This document shows positions 9,964 through 19,703 of a stretch of 64,000 bases of DNA, one piece after another. Source of the DNA: Bisporella sp. PMI_857 (lineage: Eukaryota; Ascomycota; Leotiomycetes; Helotiales; Helotiaceae); the NCBI GenBank assembly GCA_021307315.1, contig JAJSPD010000080.1, forward strand, positions 124,001 through 188,000, given 5' to 3'. The number at the start of each line of letters is the position of its first letter. Position 1 is the stretch's first letter. Under the pieces are notes generated by a model. The model was not told where the DNA came from, did not search any database, and was given only the letters and a program-made list of their open reading frames with translations. The position numbers and the translations under genes were made by a program.

Positions 9964-11202
9964 CGTATAATCCAGATTATGTGATTTCACAGCTCGATAT
10001 TAGAGTTTTTACACCAACTCCTTCGACACCTTCGCTTAACTTGCTTCCGATGTAAGAGCCTAAAACTCCAAACAATGCAATTGAAGCGCAATCTTAAACT
10101 ACATATGTTAAAGAGAAAATCGCTCAACATCAAAATAGCTCTCCAACTTCGCTTTTGTCAAGTATAGATCAATTTGCAAAAGGTGCAACGCGCGCAATCC
10201 ATGAACTAGTGCTGTTGCGCAAAGAAAACGCTGCACTTCGCAAAACAAATGATAAGCTTAGTCGGCGTTGTCGTACGAAAAAGCGTCGATTACAAAAAGG
10301 AGGATTACTTAGTTTGCAAGATGCGCAAGATCTTCAAGCTCAAAATGACCTTAATGCACAGTTAGAGGCTGATTTGGCTCAAAGTAGTGCCCGTGCGAAG
10401 CAAACTGCACCACAGCAACGACGCTGTAGATTGTGCGGAGAGTTTGGTCACAATACACGAACATGTGAAAAAAGAATATTAGAGCTTGAAGATTCGGATA
10501 CCGAAAAGTTATAATTAGTTATATATTTTTATTGTTTTGATATCCACGTTTTTGGTACGACGCCAAGAAAAAAAATGCAATTCGCTTGTGGACTACTTAC
10601 GTCAAAAACATCCTTCTTTTGCTAACGCGGTACAAATAGCGTCTTAACGTCTTTTTTAACTCCAAAATCAAGAACTTCTGCAAGCTTTTCGTACGACATA
10701 CGTCGATTTGTTCTTGAAGCACATACAAATTCGACTAGTTCTTCGACTTGAGCTGTAGTTAAACTTGGCTTTCTACCGGTCTTCTTTTGTGGAGTAGCTT
10801 GTTTGCGGCATGCGTATCGAATCTGTTGTAAAGTGAGTCCCGTACGATGATGAATGTCAAGATATGTCCAATTTATATCGCGTAAAACGCGTACTTCTAG
10901 ACGTTGATCTCGAGTAAGCTCTTGAGCTTTTGTGTATCGACGAGGACGCTGTATGCGTGTTGACTCAGCAATTACGCGTGGAGGAGGTGGCTGGCCATAG
11001 AAAATACTAGGCTCTATAGTAGGCAATACAGGTCTGCTGTGAAACGTCGACATTCTGAATAACCAGTCAGTATCGATTCGCAAAACACCATCACCACTTG
11101 ATTGCGAGATTTTGAATCAATTACTCTATTAGGAAAGGTGGCGGCGACAAGGGTGGTACCCTAGCTAGCGTAGTGACAACAATTGACCGCTGTACCTTCG
11201 TA

Positions 11203-12163
11203 TACTATTTAATGCAGCTTTTGAACATGAGCGATTACATGGATTATCAACCAATTATGCACTGATTCAACATTTTACGGATACAAGAATACACTTTCAA
11301 GCGTCGCGATCCCAATACAGGCGCCGGCCATAGCTGTCCGCGAAGTATCAAATACGAAGATTCTAAACTAAAGAGAAAAGGTGTAACTACTGCTGGAACT
11401 GTCCTGATATAACCATGACCAGCTCCAGAGTCCTAGCTAAGCGAACCAACGAGATTCGCGGTTGTGGCATGACATTTGTCAATGAATGACAATGTGGCGT
11501 GCACGTAACCTATAGGACCGCGACACAAATCCTTCAATTGATTCCCCAGCCGAGAGACCCCATTTCTGTCACTTACACGGAAAACCCTGAGTCACGTAAC
11601 GGATCAACGGAATTAGGAATGTCAAAAAGTGTAGCACCACACCTAATATTACCAAGAGTGACTTATATTCTGACAAGGAAGATCAAAAGGATCAAAGGCT
11701 GATCCAACTGGTCAAAGTGATCCGACTGATCTCGGGCCACAGAAGTTCTATATAAATATATAATATTTCTTAAAATAGAAGCTTCGTGTTCAACTCAAAT
11801 AGTATTCTTCATAGTATATGTGATATATCTACTCCAACTTATACAACCCACGGACTGGATCATTTATCTTGATTGGCCCAGACTTAATATAACCGTAACA
11901 AAAAAGTTGATTTAAGATGTTGTGCTGCAGCTGCCAGTAAAAACTTGGATGCTAGCATTGACAGATGACCAGCCGTGGTCAATATAATAAGCGGAGTAAA
12001 AGAAAAAAGCGACAAGGACGACTGCCAGGGTGGCCATAAAGTTGTAGCGACTACGTCGAGTCCGAATAATAACCCTGTCCGCCAGCTAAATAATGAGCCG
12101 GGGCAACATTGCGATTGGATCTGACTTTTCTCGATATTGCCGCTAGACAGGGCTGCATCTGTA
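11203..12163. other. Intergenic, no gene seen
   Basis: The stretch is AT-rich with short frames on both strands that match nothing. A run rich in 'gatcaaa' and 'gatccaa' words lies at about 11680-11735. Confidence 0.4.
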
Positions 12164-13402
12164 TTTCGTACATGCCCGAATATTCCAACAAAATCTGGGC
12201 CGCGCACTTAGTATAATGCTTTGTCTCCACACCAGGTACAGCCAATGATTATAAAATGCTCGGAACGCCGCTTTTACATTGTTTTTCAACTATATACTGT
12301 GTACCTACACCAAAAAACACTATCGCATCGGTATTGTACACGCGATGACCGACTTCGAACTCAAACTTTATATCAATATGTAGGCTATTGTCAAAACGAA
12401 GTAGCTTTACAACTCAACTTTACTCGAAATCAAGTTTAATATACTGTTTCTCATTCTTTAACACCTCGGCGACGACGACGATCTGGCCGCAAAGTTTGGC
12501 TTAATGCTTCAAAGTGTAAATGCTTTATAGAATGGGTTACTAGCTCGCGCAAAAATCGTTGTACGCCTTGGGAAGATATTCCAAATATTCTTGACTTCGA
12601 CTGTAGCTCGAAAGCAATACGAACTGGTTTTAAAAAAGAAGGATTCGGCCGATGTCTTGCAAGGCGTAAACCTTTACTTACTGACAAACACAAACAAGAT
12701 CGATTAGTTTGGGCTTGGGAACACGTTTTTTGGACTCACGAGACTTGGGTTAATCTTGGAAAGCATACAAAAGTCTGGATAATTAAGCGTATTGGCGAGT
12801 CAGAATTGTACCACGAAAATTGCGTTGATGACCGAATTCAACGCAAGATTAGATAGATGTTTTATGGATTAATATCAGATAAATATGGCCGGTACAAAAG
12901 GCTGTTTTAAAAGAAGGATTAAGAAACGGTTAATAAAGGATCGTACTCAGGAATTATTGTGCTTTTGGTACAGGAAATAATACAGCAATATCCGGGACTG
13001 ATTTTTCAGCAAGATAACACAAAAGGTCACTCTTTAGCGTTTACTACAAGTGTTTTATCAAGTATTGGCATTACGCCGATATTTTGGCCTGGAAGCTTAC
13101 TTGATTTGAATTCTATTGAGACTATTTGAGATATGATGAAGCATTATATTCAAGAAAAGTACCCGGACTACCATCGTTCCTATAAAAAGCCAAAGAAGCT
13201 GTCAATGAAGTGTAGGAGTCAATTACACAGGCTACTATACAAGACTTGATCTAGGAAATGAGTGAACGATGTATTGCAGTGATTCTAGCGGAAGGAGGCT
13301 TTACAAAATACAGCAAAAAATCAAAAACAGCGTTGCCAAGCATTTACAAGCATTTCTAAGTGAAGACAGTGTGGCTGTTGAAATATTCGGGCATGTACGA
13401 AG
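12164..13402 (+). mobile_element. Second Tc1/mariner element, dead copy
   Basis: Short inverted repeats start with TTTCGTACATGCCCGAATAT on the left; the right end reads AATATTCGGGCATGTACGAAG. A TA flanks each side (12162-12163 and 13403-13404). The enclosed + strand relic is a DD34E-type transposase: RRRRRSGRKVWLN, then FKKEGFGRCLARRKPLLT (about 12625-12675), GLIFQQDNTKGHS (about 12990) and WPGSLLDLNSIET (about 13085). Several stops and frame breaks are present, about nine residues are missing before the first catalytic site, and that site reads THETW in place of TDETW. It ends 270 bp upstream of the P450 start codon. Confidence 0.85.
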
Positions 13403-13671
13403 TAGACAAACAAATAAAACCTTAATTCTGGATCTGCTACGATGTACGCTTTTTGATCCACGAATCACTCTTCGGAACAACTACCTCCGAGCTTAAATAG
13501 GAAACAAATGCCGTTGTTCTGGGAAAAGTTTTGTGGATTTCTATATATAAAATAAAGGACGGCGGCCATTCAAAAGAAAGAACTGACACTCCTGCGTTAA
13601 ATCTACAGGTTAAAACAACATTTTTTCGTTCCTGCTAAACATCGACTTTACTGCAACTGAAGCGCTTCAAC

Positions 13672-15237
13672 ATGCTAGAAACTATCTTCTTGACGGCTTC
13701 GTCGACGAGCGCAGCACTAGCGATGCTAGCCGTGTTTGCCTTGTTCAAAACCTGCCAGATGATATACTGGTCTAAGCTTCACGCCCTTTCAAAAATCCCA
13801 GGCCCCCGATTTCCGGCTGCAAGTTCTTTTTGGATCCGCTGGCAAAGATGGCACGGCCGGCTGTCTTTCGAAGCTGATAGTCTTCTGTCGAAATATGGAC
13901 CTATAGTGCGAATCTCGCCGAACATAGTCCTTCTCAACGACGTTCAATCTGTGCAAACTCTTTTTGTGAGACAGGACCTCGACACGGCGCCTACGGCCAT
14001 CCGGGCGCTGCGCATCGGCGGCCACGACTGGACAGTCACGTACCCACAGAACCCTGTCGCTCGCTCGCGCCGCCGCCCTGTCATGATAGCGACGACAACC
14101 AAAGCGCTTCGGTATTGGCAGCCTACGTTTGAGAAGAACATTGTGCAAATGATCACCAATCTAAGTGCATCTCAGGGTAAAAGTCCGGAAGACATTGTCT
14201 ATCACTTACGTATCGCAACGCTTCTGAACTCGCAGATTGTCATGGCCGGCCTTCAGGCGAATCTGGAGCCGGGAGACTTCCCTCATGTTGTCGGCGAGTA
14301 CAACTTCCTTGTTGTGTGGCGCCTTTGCTTTCCCGAATGGCTTTTCGCATGGCTAAAGCTGAGCCCTTTTCGCCATGCTGCCTTTCGAGTTCGTTCTAGC
14401 GACTACTTGTTTCATCTGGGTAAAGAAATCGTTGAGGTAGCCGAAAAAGAAGCAGGAAATAGCGACGTGTCCGCGGTATACGAACTGCTTATAAAAAGCA
14501 TGAAGCATGGGCGATTCGGAAAGAGTAAGACTGAAATCAGCGCCGAAATGGCTGGCCAGATTCTCGCAGCTACGGAAACCACGTCGTCAGCACTAGCTTT
14601 TATTTTCTATTATCTCGCTCAAGAACCGAGCCTAGTCGAGGCTATGCATAAAGAGCTTCAGTCAGTCGAGGGGTTCAACGACCTTGAGAACTTAAAGCTT
14701 CTCAACGCCTGTATTACAGAAGGCTTGCGCTTCCGCCCGCCGGTAGCTTTAACGGGTAGCCGCGTTGTGCCTGGAGGCGGCTTAAACATTTTAGGCTACT
14801 ACGTCCCTGCAGGCACTGTCGTGACAACGCAGTCGCTGTCCCTCAGTCGGCAGCGGCCGGACCTATTCCCCAATTACGACGAGTTCGACCCAGCGCGCTG
14901 GCTAAACGACGACTCTAACTTAAATACTGAGCGGCGTCGCTGCCTTGCGCCTTTCGGGATGGGCGCCCGTCGCTGCCCAGGCGGCAACATGGCCATTTTC
15001 CAGATGCGTATGATCCTGGCGGCGGTCGTCCGCGAGTTCCGCCTATCGGTCGCACCAGAGACTACACCGCTGTCTATGGCGCCGTTCGAGGCTAACGGGT
15101 TCCGTTCCCGGCAAGACTCGTGCCGCCTTGTTTTCACGCCGCGAAATCTGCGGCCGCAGCCTGGGCCGAGAGGATGTGAGTGCGGAACTGAGTGCGATTG
15201 TGTCGAGTGCCAGTGTGTTCATTATAAGGAGCATTAA
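13672..15237 (+). CDS. Cytochrome P450 monooxygenase with cysteine-rich C-terminal tail
   Basis: An intronless frame of 521 residues encodes a complete microsomal-type P450. It has an N-terminal membrane anchor (about 8-33) and the proline-rich hinge KIPGPR. The I-helix AATETTSS holds the conserved acid and threonine, ExxR is EGLR, the PERF-like motif is FDPARW, and the haem loop FGMGARRCPGG carries the cysteine ligand. The enzyme would hydroxylate or oxidise a small molecule at the ER membrane with electrons from P450 reductase; the substrate cannot be told. After the normal end of the fold (LVFTPR) there is a tail whose last 21 residues hold seven cysteines as C-x-C-x3-C-x-C-x2-C-x-C (residues 502-515), like a metallothionein. 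The absence of introns and a higher GC content than the AT-rich flanks are notable. A dead mariner element lies just upstream, and the nearest other metabolic gene is the MFS relic at 4-6 kb. Confidence 0.96.
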   Translation: MLETIFLTASSTSAALAMLAVFALFKTCQMIYWSKLHALSKIPGPRFPAASSFWIRWQRWHGRLSFEADSLLSKYGPIVRISPNIVLLNDVQSVQTLFVRQDLDTAPTAIRALRIGGHDWTVTYPQNPVARSRRRPVMIATTTKALRYWQPTFEKNIVQMITNLSASQGKSPEDIVYHLRIATLLNSQIVMAGLQANLEPGDFPHVVGEYNFLVVWRLCFPEWLFAWLKLSPFRHAAFRVRSSDYLFHLGKEIVEVAEKEAGNSDVSAVYELLIKSMKHGRFGKSKTEISAEMAGQILAATETTSSALAFIFYYLAQEPSLVEAMHKELQSVEGFNDLENLKLLNACITEGLRFRPPVALTGSRVVPGGGLNILGYYVPAGTVVTTQSLSLSRQRPDLFPNYDEFDPARWLNDDSNLNTERRRCLAPFGMGARRCPGGNMAIFQMRMILAAVVREFRLSVAPETTPLSMAPFEANGFRSRQDSCRLVFTPRNLRPQPGPRGCECGTECDCVECQCVHYKEH

Positions 15238-15820
15238 GCAAACTTGAAAAAAACAAAAACAATCGCCTGTAGACAGTGTCACGGTACTAGTATATATACC
15301 TTAGTACGCAATTGGTTCCCGACCAACTATTATCGTCTTTTGTTCATGGCGCAGGTGATGCTATAACAAGTGGGCCAAGTAAGCTATAAGCTGGTTGTGA
15401 CAGACAATGCATAACAGACAGGCATTTACGCAGGGTTATCTTTTTCGCGATTTTGACAAAGAGTTTCATCATTCCTTTACGAAAGTACAGGTTCTAGGTA
15501 CCGTTACAGCGCCAGCAGCGTAGCCTTTTGTTTATCTTTATACGATAGCACACACAAAATATCAAATTTACATGTCTTGCATTGCGTTCCTTGCAGTTTC
15601 CAGTGTTCTCATGCTAATCAGAATTCACAATGGCAGCTATATTAAACCCCTTTCTGCCTTTGCCAAAGCCACCTTAGGATTTGCCTCTCATCCTCCTATT
15701 CGCCAGCTAAAGGTACCCAGCTTAACTCGAGACTAGAAATATGATTACCAGTTATTACACTCTATCGAGTAGTCTCAGTCTCAAATTAATAAGCAAATTG
15801 GCTATCCCCTCAACGGCTGT
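15238..15820. other. Intergenic, no gene seen
   Basis: This is the 3' flank of the P450. No feature was recognised before the family B LTR. Confidence 0.4.
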
Positions 15821-16072
15821 TGTTGAACAGACTAGGTCTAGGGATCATACCTAGCCTATTGGGGAAGTTGTAGGTATGCTTGCGCAAGATGCATATGTAC
15901 TTTTGCCTTCGATGATGAATCTATAGACGTATGTGATACTCACGTGTGTATATCACACCTCTATAAGTAAAGAGATTCTCTCCTGTAGTTCACGTTCTAC
16001 AGCTTTCAGCAATTGACTCGTTTTACCCTATACTCTCTGAAAGCCCCGTGACTCTCTTCTTCTATTTATACA
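15821..16072 (+). mobile_element. Solo LTR, family B, diverged
   Basis: TGTTGAACAGACTAGG to CTATTTATACA aligns along its length with the copies at 8.4 and 49.1 kb, with a different central part. The flanks share CTGT, but a clean 5-bp duplication is not visible. Confidence 0.78.
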
Positions 16073-17589
16073 CTGTTTCGCAGGTGGTAAGTACGCCGGC
16101 CTAGCGAGCTCAGCAGCCTTGATCGCAACATTGCCTCCTACGCGTCAACACCTCTATTATAACTTCGTTATTATTGCATGTTTCTGGATAAAATTTCGTA
16201 TTCATTATCAAGGACCATAGCCCAGTTGCTAAAGTTTAGCTATGTATTCAAAAATCAATAAATAAATTATCAGAAATTAACTACGCGACATAGCCATAAA
16301 TGAATTGACTACGTGACAGTCAGGAACTATATGGCTGTGAGCCAATTAGTATTATGTCACAAAATAGACCTGCTGTAGGAAGTGGATACGCGAGCTTGCC
16401 AAGGAAGGCTAAGAAGATTGCATCCATGAGAGCAGCGCAACTGTAGATTGCTTTGTTCTTCAAGCGTGTATACATACAATAATATCACTTCGCTATTTGG
16501 GATTGTCAACCATCAATTAGCCGTTCACAGCACTACTGAGTACCCTCCGTGATATATTAGTAATTGTCACGGAGTAAATCAGTGCTACAGAATAGTCAAT
16601 CGGGTGAGCGAAGTGATATAATACTGTCGTAGAATACACGCTTGTAGAACACAAAAGAAAGGGAACGCTCAGGTCCCGTACAGCTAGAATGTCGTTGGTT
16701 CGCCTAGCTAGGATCCAGTGGATCGCAGGAATTGTGGGTCTTCTATCACCTATATATTTACGTAGCAATAGGCCGTAGCTTAGAATAATCAACGAATACC
16801 AGAACCACACCAGCAAGAGCGTAGTCAATAGCTACTACGCCTTGTGTATTTCTCGTCCTATTATATTCTGTGATAATATCACTTATAGTCTATCCGTTTG
16901 ACACACTCCATCATCATTATCCACCACCACCACCAATATACCTTGACGATTTCACCAAGTTATTTTAGTTCCTTATATATATATATATATTGGCTAGTCT
17001 TCGTATTGATAGGCCGAGTTTGACGTCCTGTATCTTACATGCCCTCCACACTAGGGGTTTATTAGTAATTTAGAAGTAAGAGGCCCTTAATTCTATTAGT
17101 AGTTTAGTAGTAAGGGGTCTCTGAATCTTCTAGTAGTTTGGGGGTAGTTAGACGGTTGTTTAGTAGTAAAAGGCCCCTAATTCCTCTAGATCCAGAGAGA
17201 GTTCCCCAACTAAGACACCACCAATACCATCACAATAGTTATCAGGAATAACAATATTGCTAGAAACATGGTTTAACAACTTCATTTGAGTGATCAATTT
17301 ATGTTTCCTAACACTTTTGATCCTTGGTCGCGAACTTGTCTAGCATTGTTCAAAACCAAGTAAAAGAACAGCCCCAAGTCCAATCTCTCCATCCTTTCCC
17401 AAATATATGCACAAGCACCCCTCAGGAGTCTAATCTATACTCTTGGTTCTCCTCTATTTCCTTCTCTCAAACAAATTGACGTGAAATTGATCACCCGCCC
17501 TCTCTTCTATAATATTTCGGCGCTTCAAATCGGTTTTTGGCTTGGGAGCACACTTCGGCTCTGCTTCGCAGTCAACCAAGCCACAATCA
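16073..17589. other. Gene-poor stretch with repeat F, (TA)n and an imperfect 50-bp tandem repeat
   Basis: About 16735-16850 is a copy of repeat F ending in the same ACTACGCC hairpin. A (TA)n run lies at about 16975-16990. From about 17050 to 17185 a unit near 50 bp, built on 'ttagtagtttagtagtaa' followed by 'aggcccctaattcc', is repeated about three times with changes. No gene was seen. Confidence 0.55.
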
Positions 17590-18250
17590 CGAATGAAGCA
17601 CTAGATCGTTAAACAGCCAGCATACATTCTGCCTACCAATCTCTTCCGCTTCTACTACTCCGCTCACCCAAACCAACTCCTTCCTCTCTGCCAAAGACCA
17701 AATCCATCCCCAGGCCCAAGCACAACAATAAGAATGTAGAAAGGAGAAAAAGGGCATACTTACGTCAAATGCATACTCAATAACAACTAGATCCAACTGA
17801 ACACACACGAAGTCCCCACACAGCTCGCATTGATCCCGATGACCGTCAACACGACCGCTACAAACCAAAACACCACATCGATACTATTGAGTAACACGTT
17901 GGCCTCCAGACTCGCCCACTTCTTGGATCTGGCGCTGTGCTCTGTCGGGAATTGGTAGGCGATAAAAAGGAGGGATTTGAAACTCTTTTTGAGAGAGGGG
18001 TTGCGTTAGCGTTTGCCCCCTCTATTTTTGATCCTGGGGGTTATAAAAGTGGGAAAGAAAGGGAAAAGTGAAAGGGGGGCTAACAAATGCTAATATTACT
18101 GCGTGTGCTTGGCTTGGGATGCTGTTCTTGTCGCCGAGGTGGATAATAGTTAGGATTATCGCTGTGAAGAGGACGATTATTTGGCCGATGTAAAGCCAGA
18201 GTCTGAAGCGAGGGGCTTAGATGAGGGTTGCAAACGTCATGGCGTCGAGT
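17590..18250 (-). pseudogene. Small tetraspan membrane protein, paralogue of the 19.7-kb gene, probably broken
   Basis: Minus-strand exons match the neighbour at 19.7-20.2 kb: FRLWLYIGQIIVLFTAIIL (about 18170-18220), then after an intron LLFIAYQFPTEHSARSKKW and ASLEANVLLNSIDVVFW (about 17880-17980). The neighbour reads VTYQVLTEHRKSWKRWASL at the same place. Predicted hydrophobic segments and the conserved TEH...WASL block suggest a four-helix MARVEL-like protein. Downstream of GTSCVFSWI the frame meets a TAG (about 17802) where the paralogue continues through its last helix. The start could not be fixed either: an ATG near 18240 is followed by a stop unless an intron removes it. The gene lies in opposite orientation to its paralogue. 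It may be a pseudogene or a gene whose introns I failed to resolve. Confidence 0.55.
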
Positions 18251-18259
18251 TACAAGAGA

Positions 18260-19703
18260 AGGAGGAAATGGAGAGAGTGTGTGCGTGATATTTAGTCTGC
18301 TCTTTTCCGAATTTTCGTCGGAATTATTTGCTCGTTGCTCAAAATTTTCGTGACAGCTATTTGGTAATGACATAGGTTTGTCGGTTATAAATATCAAGGA
18401 AATTGGTTTTTTCGACTCGCCCTCCTCGGAGAGAAAGCTGACTCGGCGACTTCTTGTTCGTGAGGTCCAAATTAACCTAAAGGGCGTCTCTCCTCTATTA
18501 ATACCACGTCCCTGCCCTCCTTAGAAAGTAACAATCTTTATACCGCGACGTGCCCAATATTAACTTATGAATCCATTTCCTTCCCCCAAGTTTTAAAGTA
18601 CTAATTGAAACCATATTTGTTTGACTACGGCTACGAAAACATAGGGATATTAGTGATACGAGGCTGATAATAAATCCGTTGAGACTCGTACATCCTTAAA
18701 TCGCCTCGGACTCGCTCGTTTAGCGAGAAGGGTAGGGAGATCCGACTTGTCGCTTACTTGCTAATTGCTTATATAAGCTTATTTTGTATATCCTTAGGGA
18801 GAGGTCACTTTTTGGATGAAATGAGTCTTCGTGTTAAGGAGGTGAAGAAGATGGAATGACGCTGTTAGCGAACGTTAAGGTGGTCAGCCAGTCTCCAGGT
18901 TAGGTCCTACATGTGGGAGAAAGACTCTCGTACCTGCAGTCTAGATCAAAGACAATAAAGCAAAGGGTTGACACATGCTACTTTAGAGCCAATCTGTAGA
19001 CAGGAGAGGCTAAAATGATTTGGACATACCTTGTTAGGACGGCTCTAAAAATGAATCGAAAACTGGTTCCCCCTAGAAGGCGATATGCGGGGAAATAGGT
19101 CAGGTCGAACAATTGCAAGCGCTTGAAATGATTGGGAAGGCCCTTGGGCTATGGATCGGGTTCTGGGCGGGATAAGGGATGATCATAGGTCTGGGTCTCG
19201 ATCTTCGATGGAGCTGAGACGGTTAGGGATCCTTGGTTCGATGACGACGGAGTGTTTGCAAAGTGGTGTTCGAGAATGGAAATTCGTGCTGCAAAAACTA
19301 GTGGCAGATCTCCAGATTCAACCTTAAATAACTTACGAGTTGGCGATCCCGGTGCGTGAATTGACCGGATGATGGTCTGTTCGCCTCGTATGCTAAACGA
19401 GTCCGAATCTCGTTCCTGCTCTCGGCATTCAGTTGATATGTCCGGATAGTGCTGATGAAACAGCATCAGCAATTTTGAAAGTAAATAATCCCTATCAAAA
19501 CGGCGTCACAAGCCTCTCCAAATATAGCACCAACACTAAAGCAAGTATGATTAGAGATGCACTTCTCGTTCTTTCAAATATCGCTAACTTCAAAAGTCCA
19601 AGTGAATTTTTTCCTGATTCCTTTGATTCTTTTGTCTTCTCCCCCTTACCTATTTCTTCTCATTAGCTCGCGCGTCGTCTATTTCCCTCTTTTTCTTGTC
19701 AAG
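18260..19703. other. Shared upstream region of the two paralogues
   Basis: No supported gene. The region separates the divergent membrane-protein genes and would hold both promoters. A pyrimidine-rich stretch (about 19620-19695) precedes the right-hand start codon. Confidence 0.4.

Larger units (their letters stand above)
8122..10514 (+). pseudogene. pogo/Fot1-type transposase, split by three solo LTRs
   Basis: Family features appear in order: an N-terminal HTH with NSQLSVKRVARIYNVP and ITLRNRQLG, then SFPPRISAVEDMANRLLA, the catalytic core start YNSDEMGFV, LILNSHESHHSTDFELYC with LQPFDVGCFRALKRAY, and a C-terminal coiled region ending in the zinc knuckle CRLCGEFGHNTRTC. The start is the ATG before VRTWKESD. 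Insertions interrupt it at 8424, 9126 and 9791. At least four in-frame stops are present between 8690 and 9050 (CAA-to-TAA and TGG-to-TGA type changes), so it was inactive regardless of the insertions. Protein without inserts would be near 550 residues, the usual size. Confidence 0.88.
8057..10582 (+). mobile_element. pogo/Fot1-type element with 31-bp TIRs
   Basis: Inverted repeats at 8057-8087 and 10552-10582 begin AATTGCATTTTTTTTC and end GGCGTCGTACCAA. The element lies inside the mariner transposase and holds one transposase gene on the + strand. A TA target duplication is not obvious at the edges, so the outer limits may be off by a few bases. Without its three solo LTRs the element is about 1.8 kb, normal for Fot1 relatives. 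Confidence 0.82.
7134..11053 (-). pseudogene. mariner-type DDE transposase, split by two insertions
   Basis: The N-terminal part (10622-11053, start chosen at the ATG giving MSTFHSRP) has a helix-turn-helix-like region around RDQRLEVRVLRDINW and a basic linker. After the pogo insertion, 7859-8055 carries the first catalytic aspartate in VLWTDETWITGGRH. After a solo LTR, 7134-7556 carries LELMQDGALGHAA (second Asp) and WPPFSPDLNPIEKVWNIMK (third acidic residue). An in-frame TAG sits where LDWAEKH is expected, a Trp-to-stop transition. The gene cannot make an active enzyme, but its inverted repeats are well kept and might be mobilised by a related transposase. Confidence 0.88.
6996..11202 (-). 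mobile_element. Tc1/mariner element with 123-bp TIRs, carrying nested insertions
   Basis: The terminal inverted repeats are 6996-7118 and 11080-11202. By eye they differ at three positions, all transitions, and both start TACGAAGGTACAGCGG. A TA dinucleotide flanks each end (6994-6995 and 11203-11204), the target duplication of this superfamily. Removing the inner insertions (a solo LTR at 7634-7858 and a pogo element at 8057-10582) leaves about 1.45 kb, normal for a mariner element with one transposase gene. Confidence 0.9.

Noticed and set aside
13789..15282. Minus-strand ORFs within the P450
   Set aside because: They are shadows of a GC-richer coding frame that has all P450 motifs.
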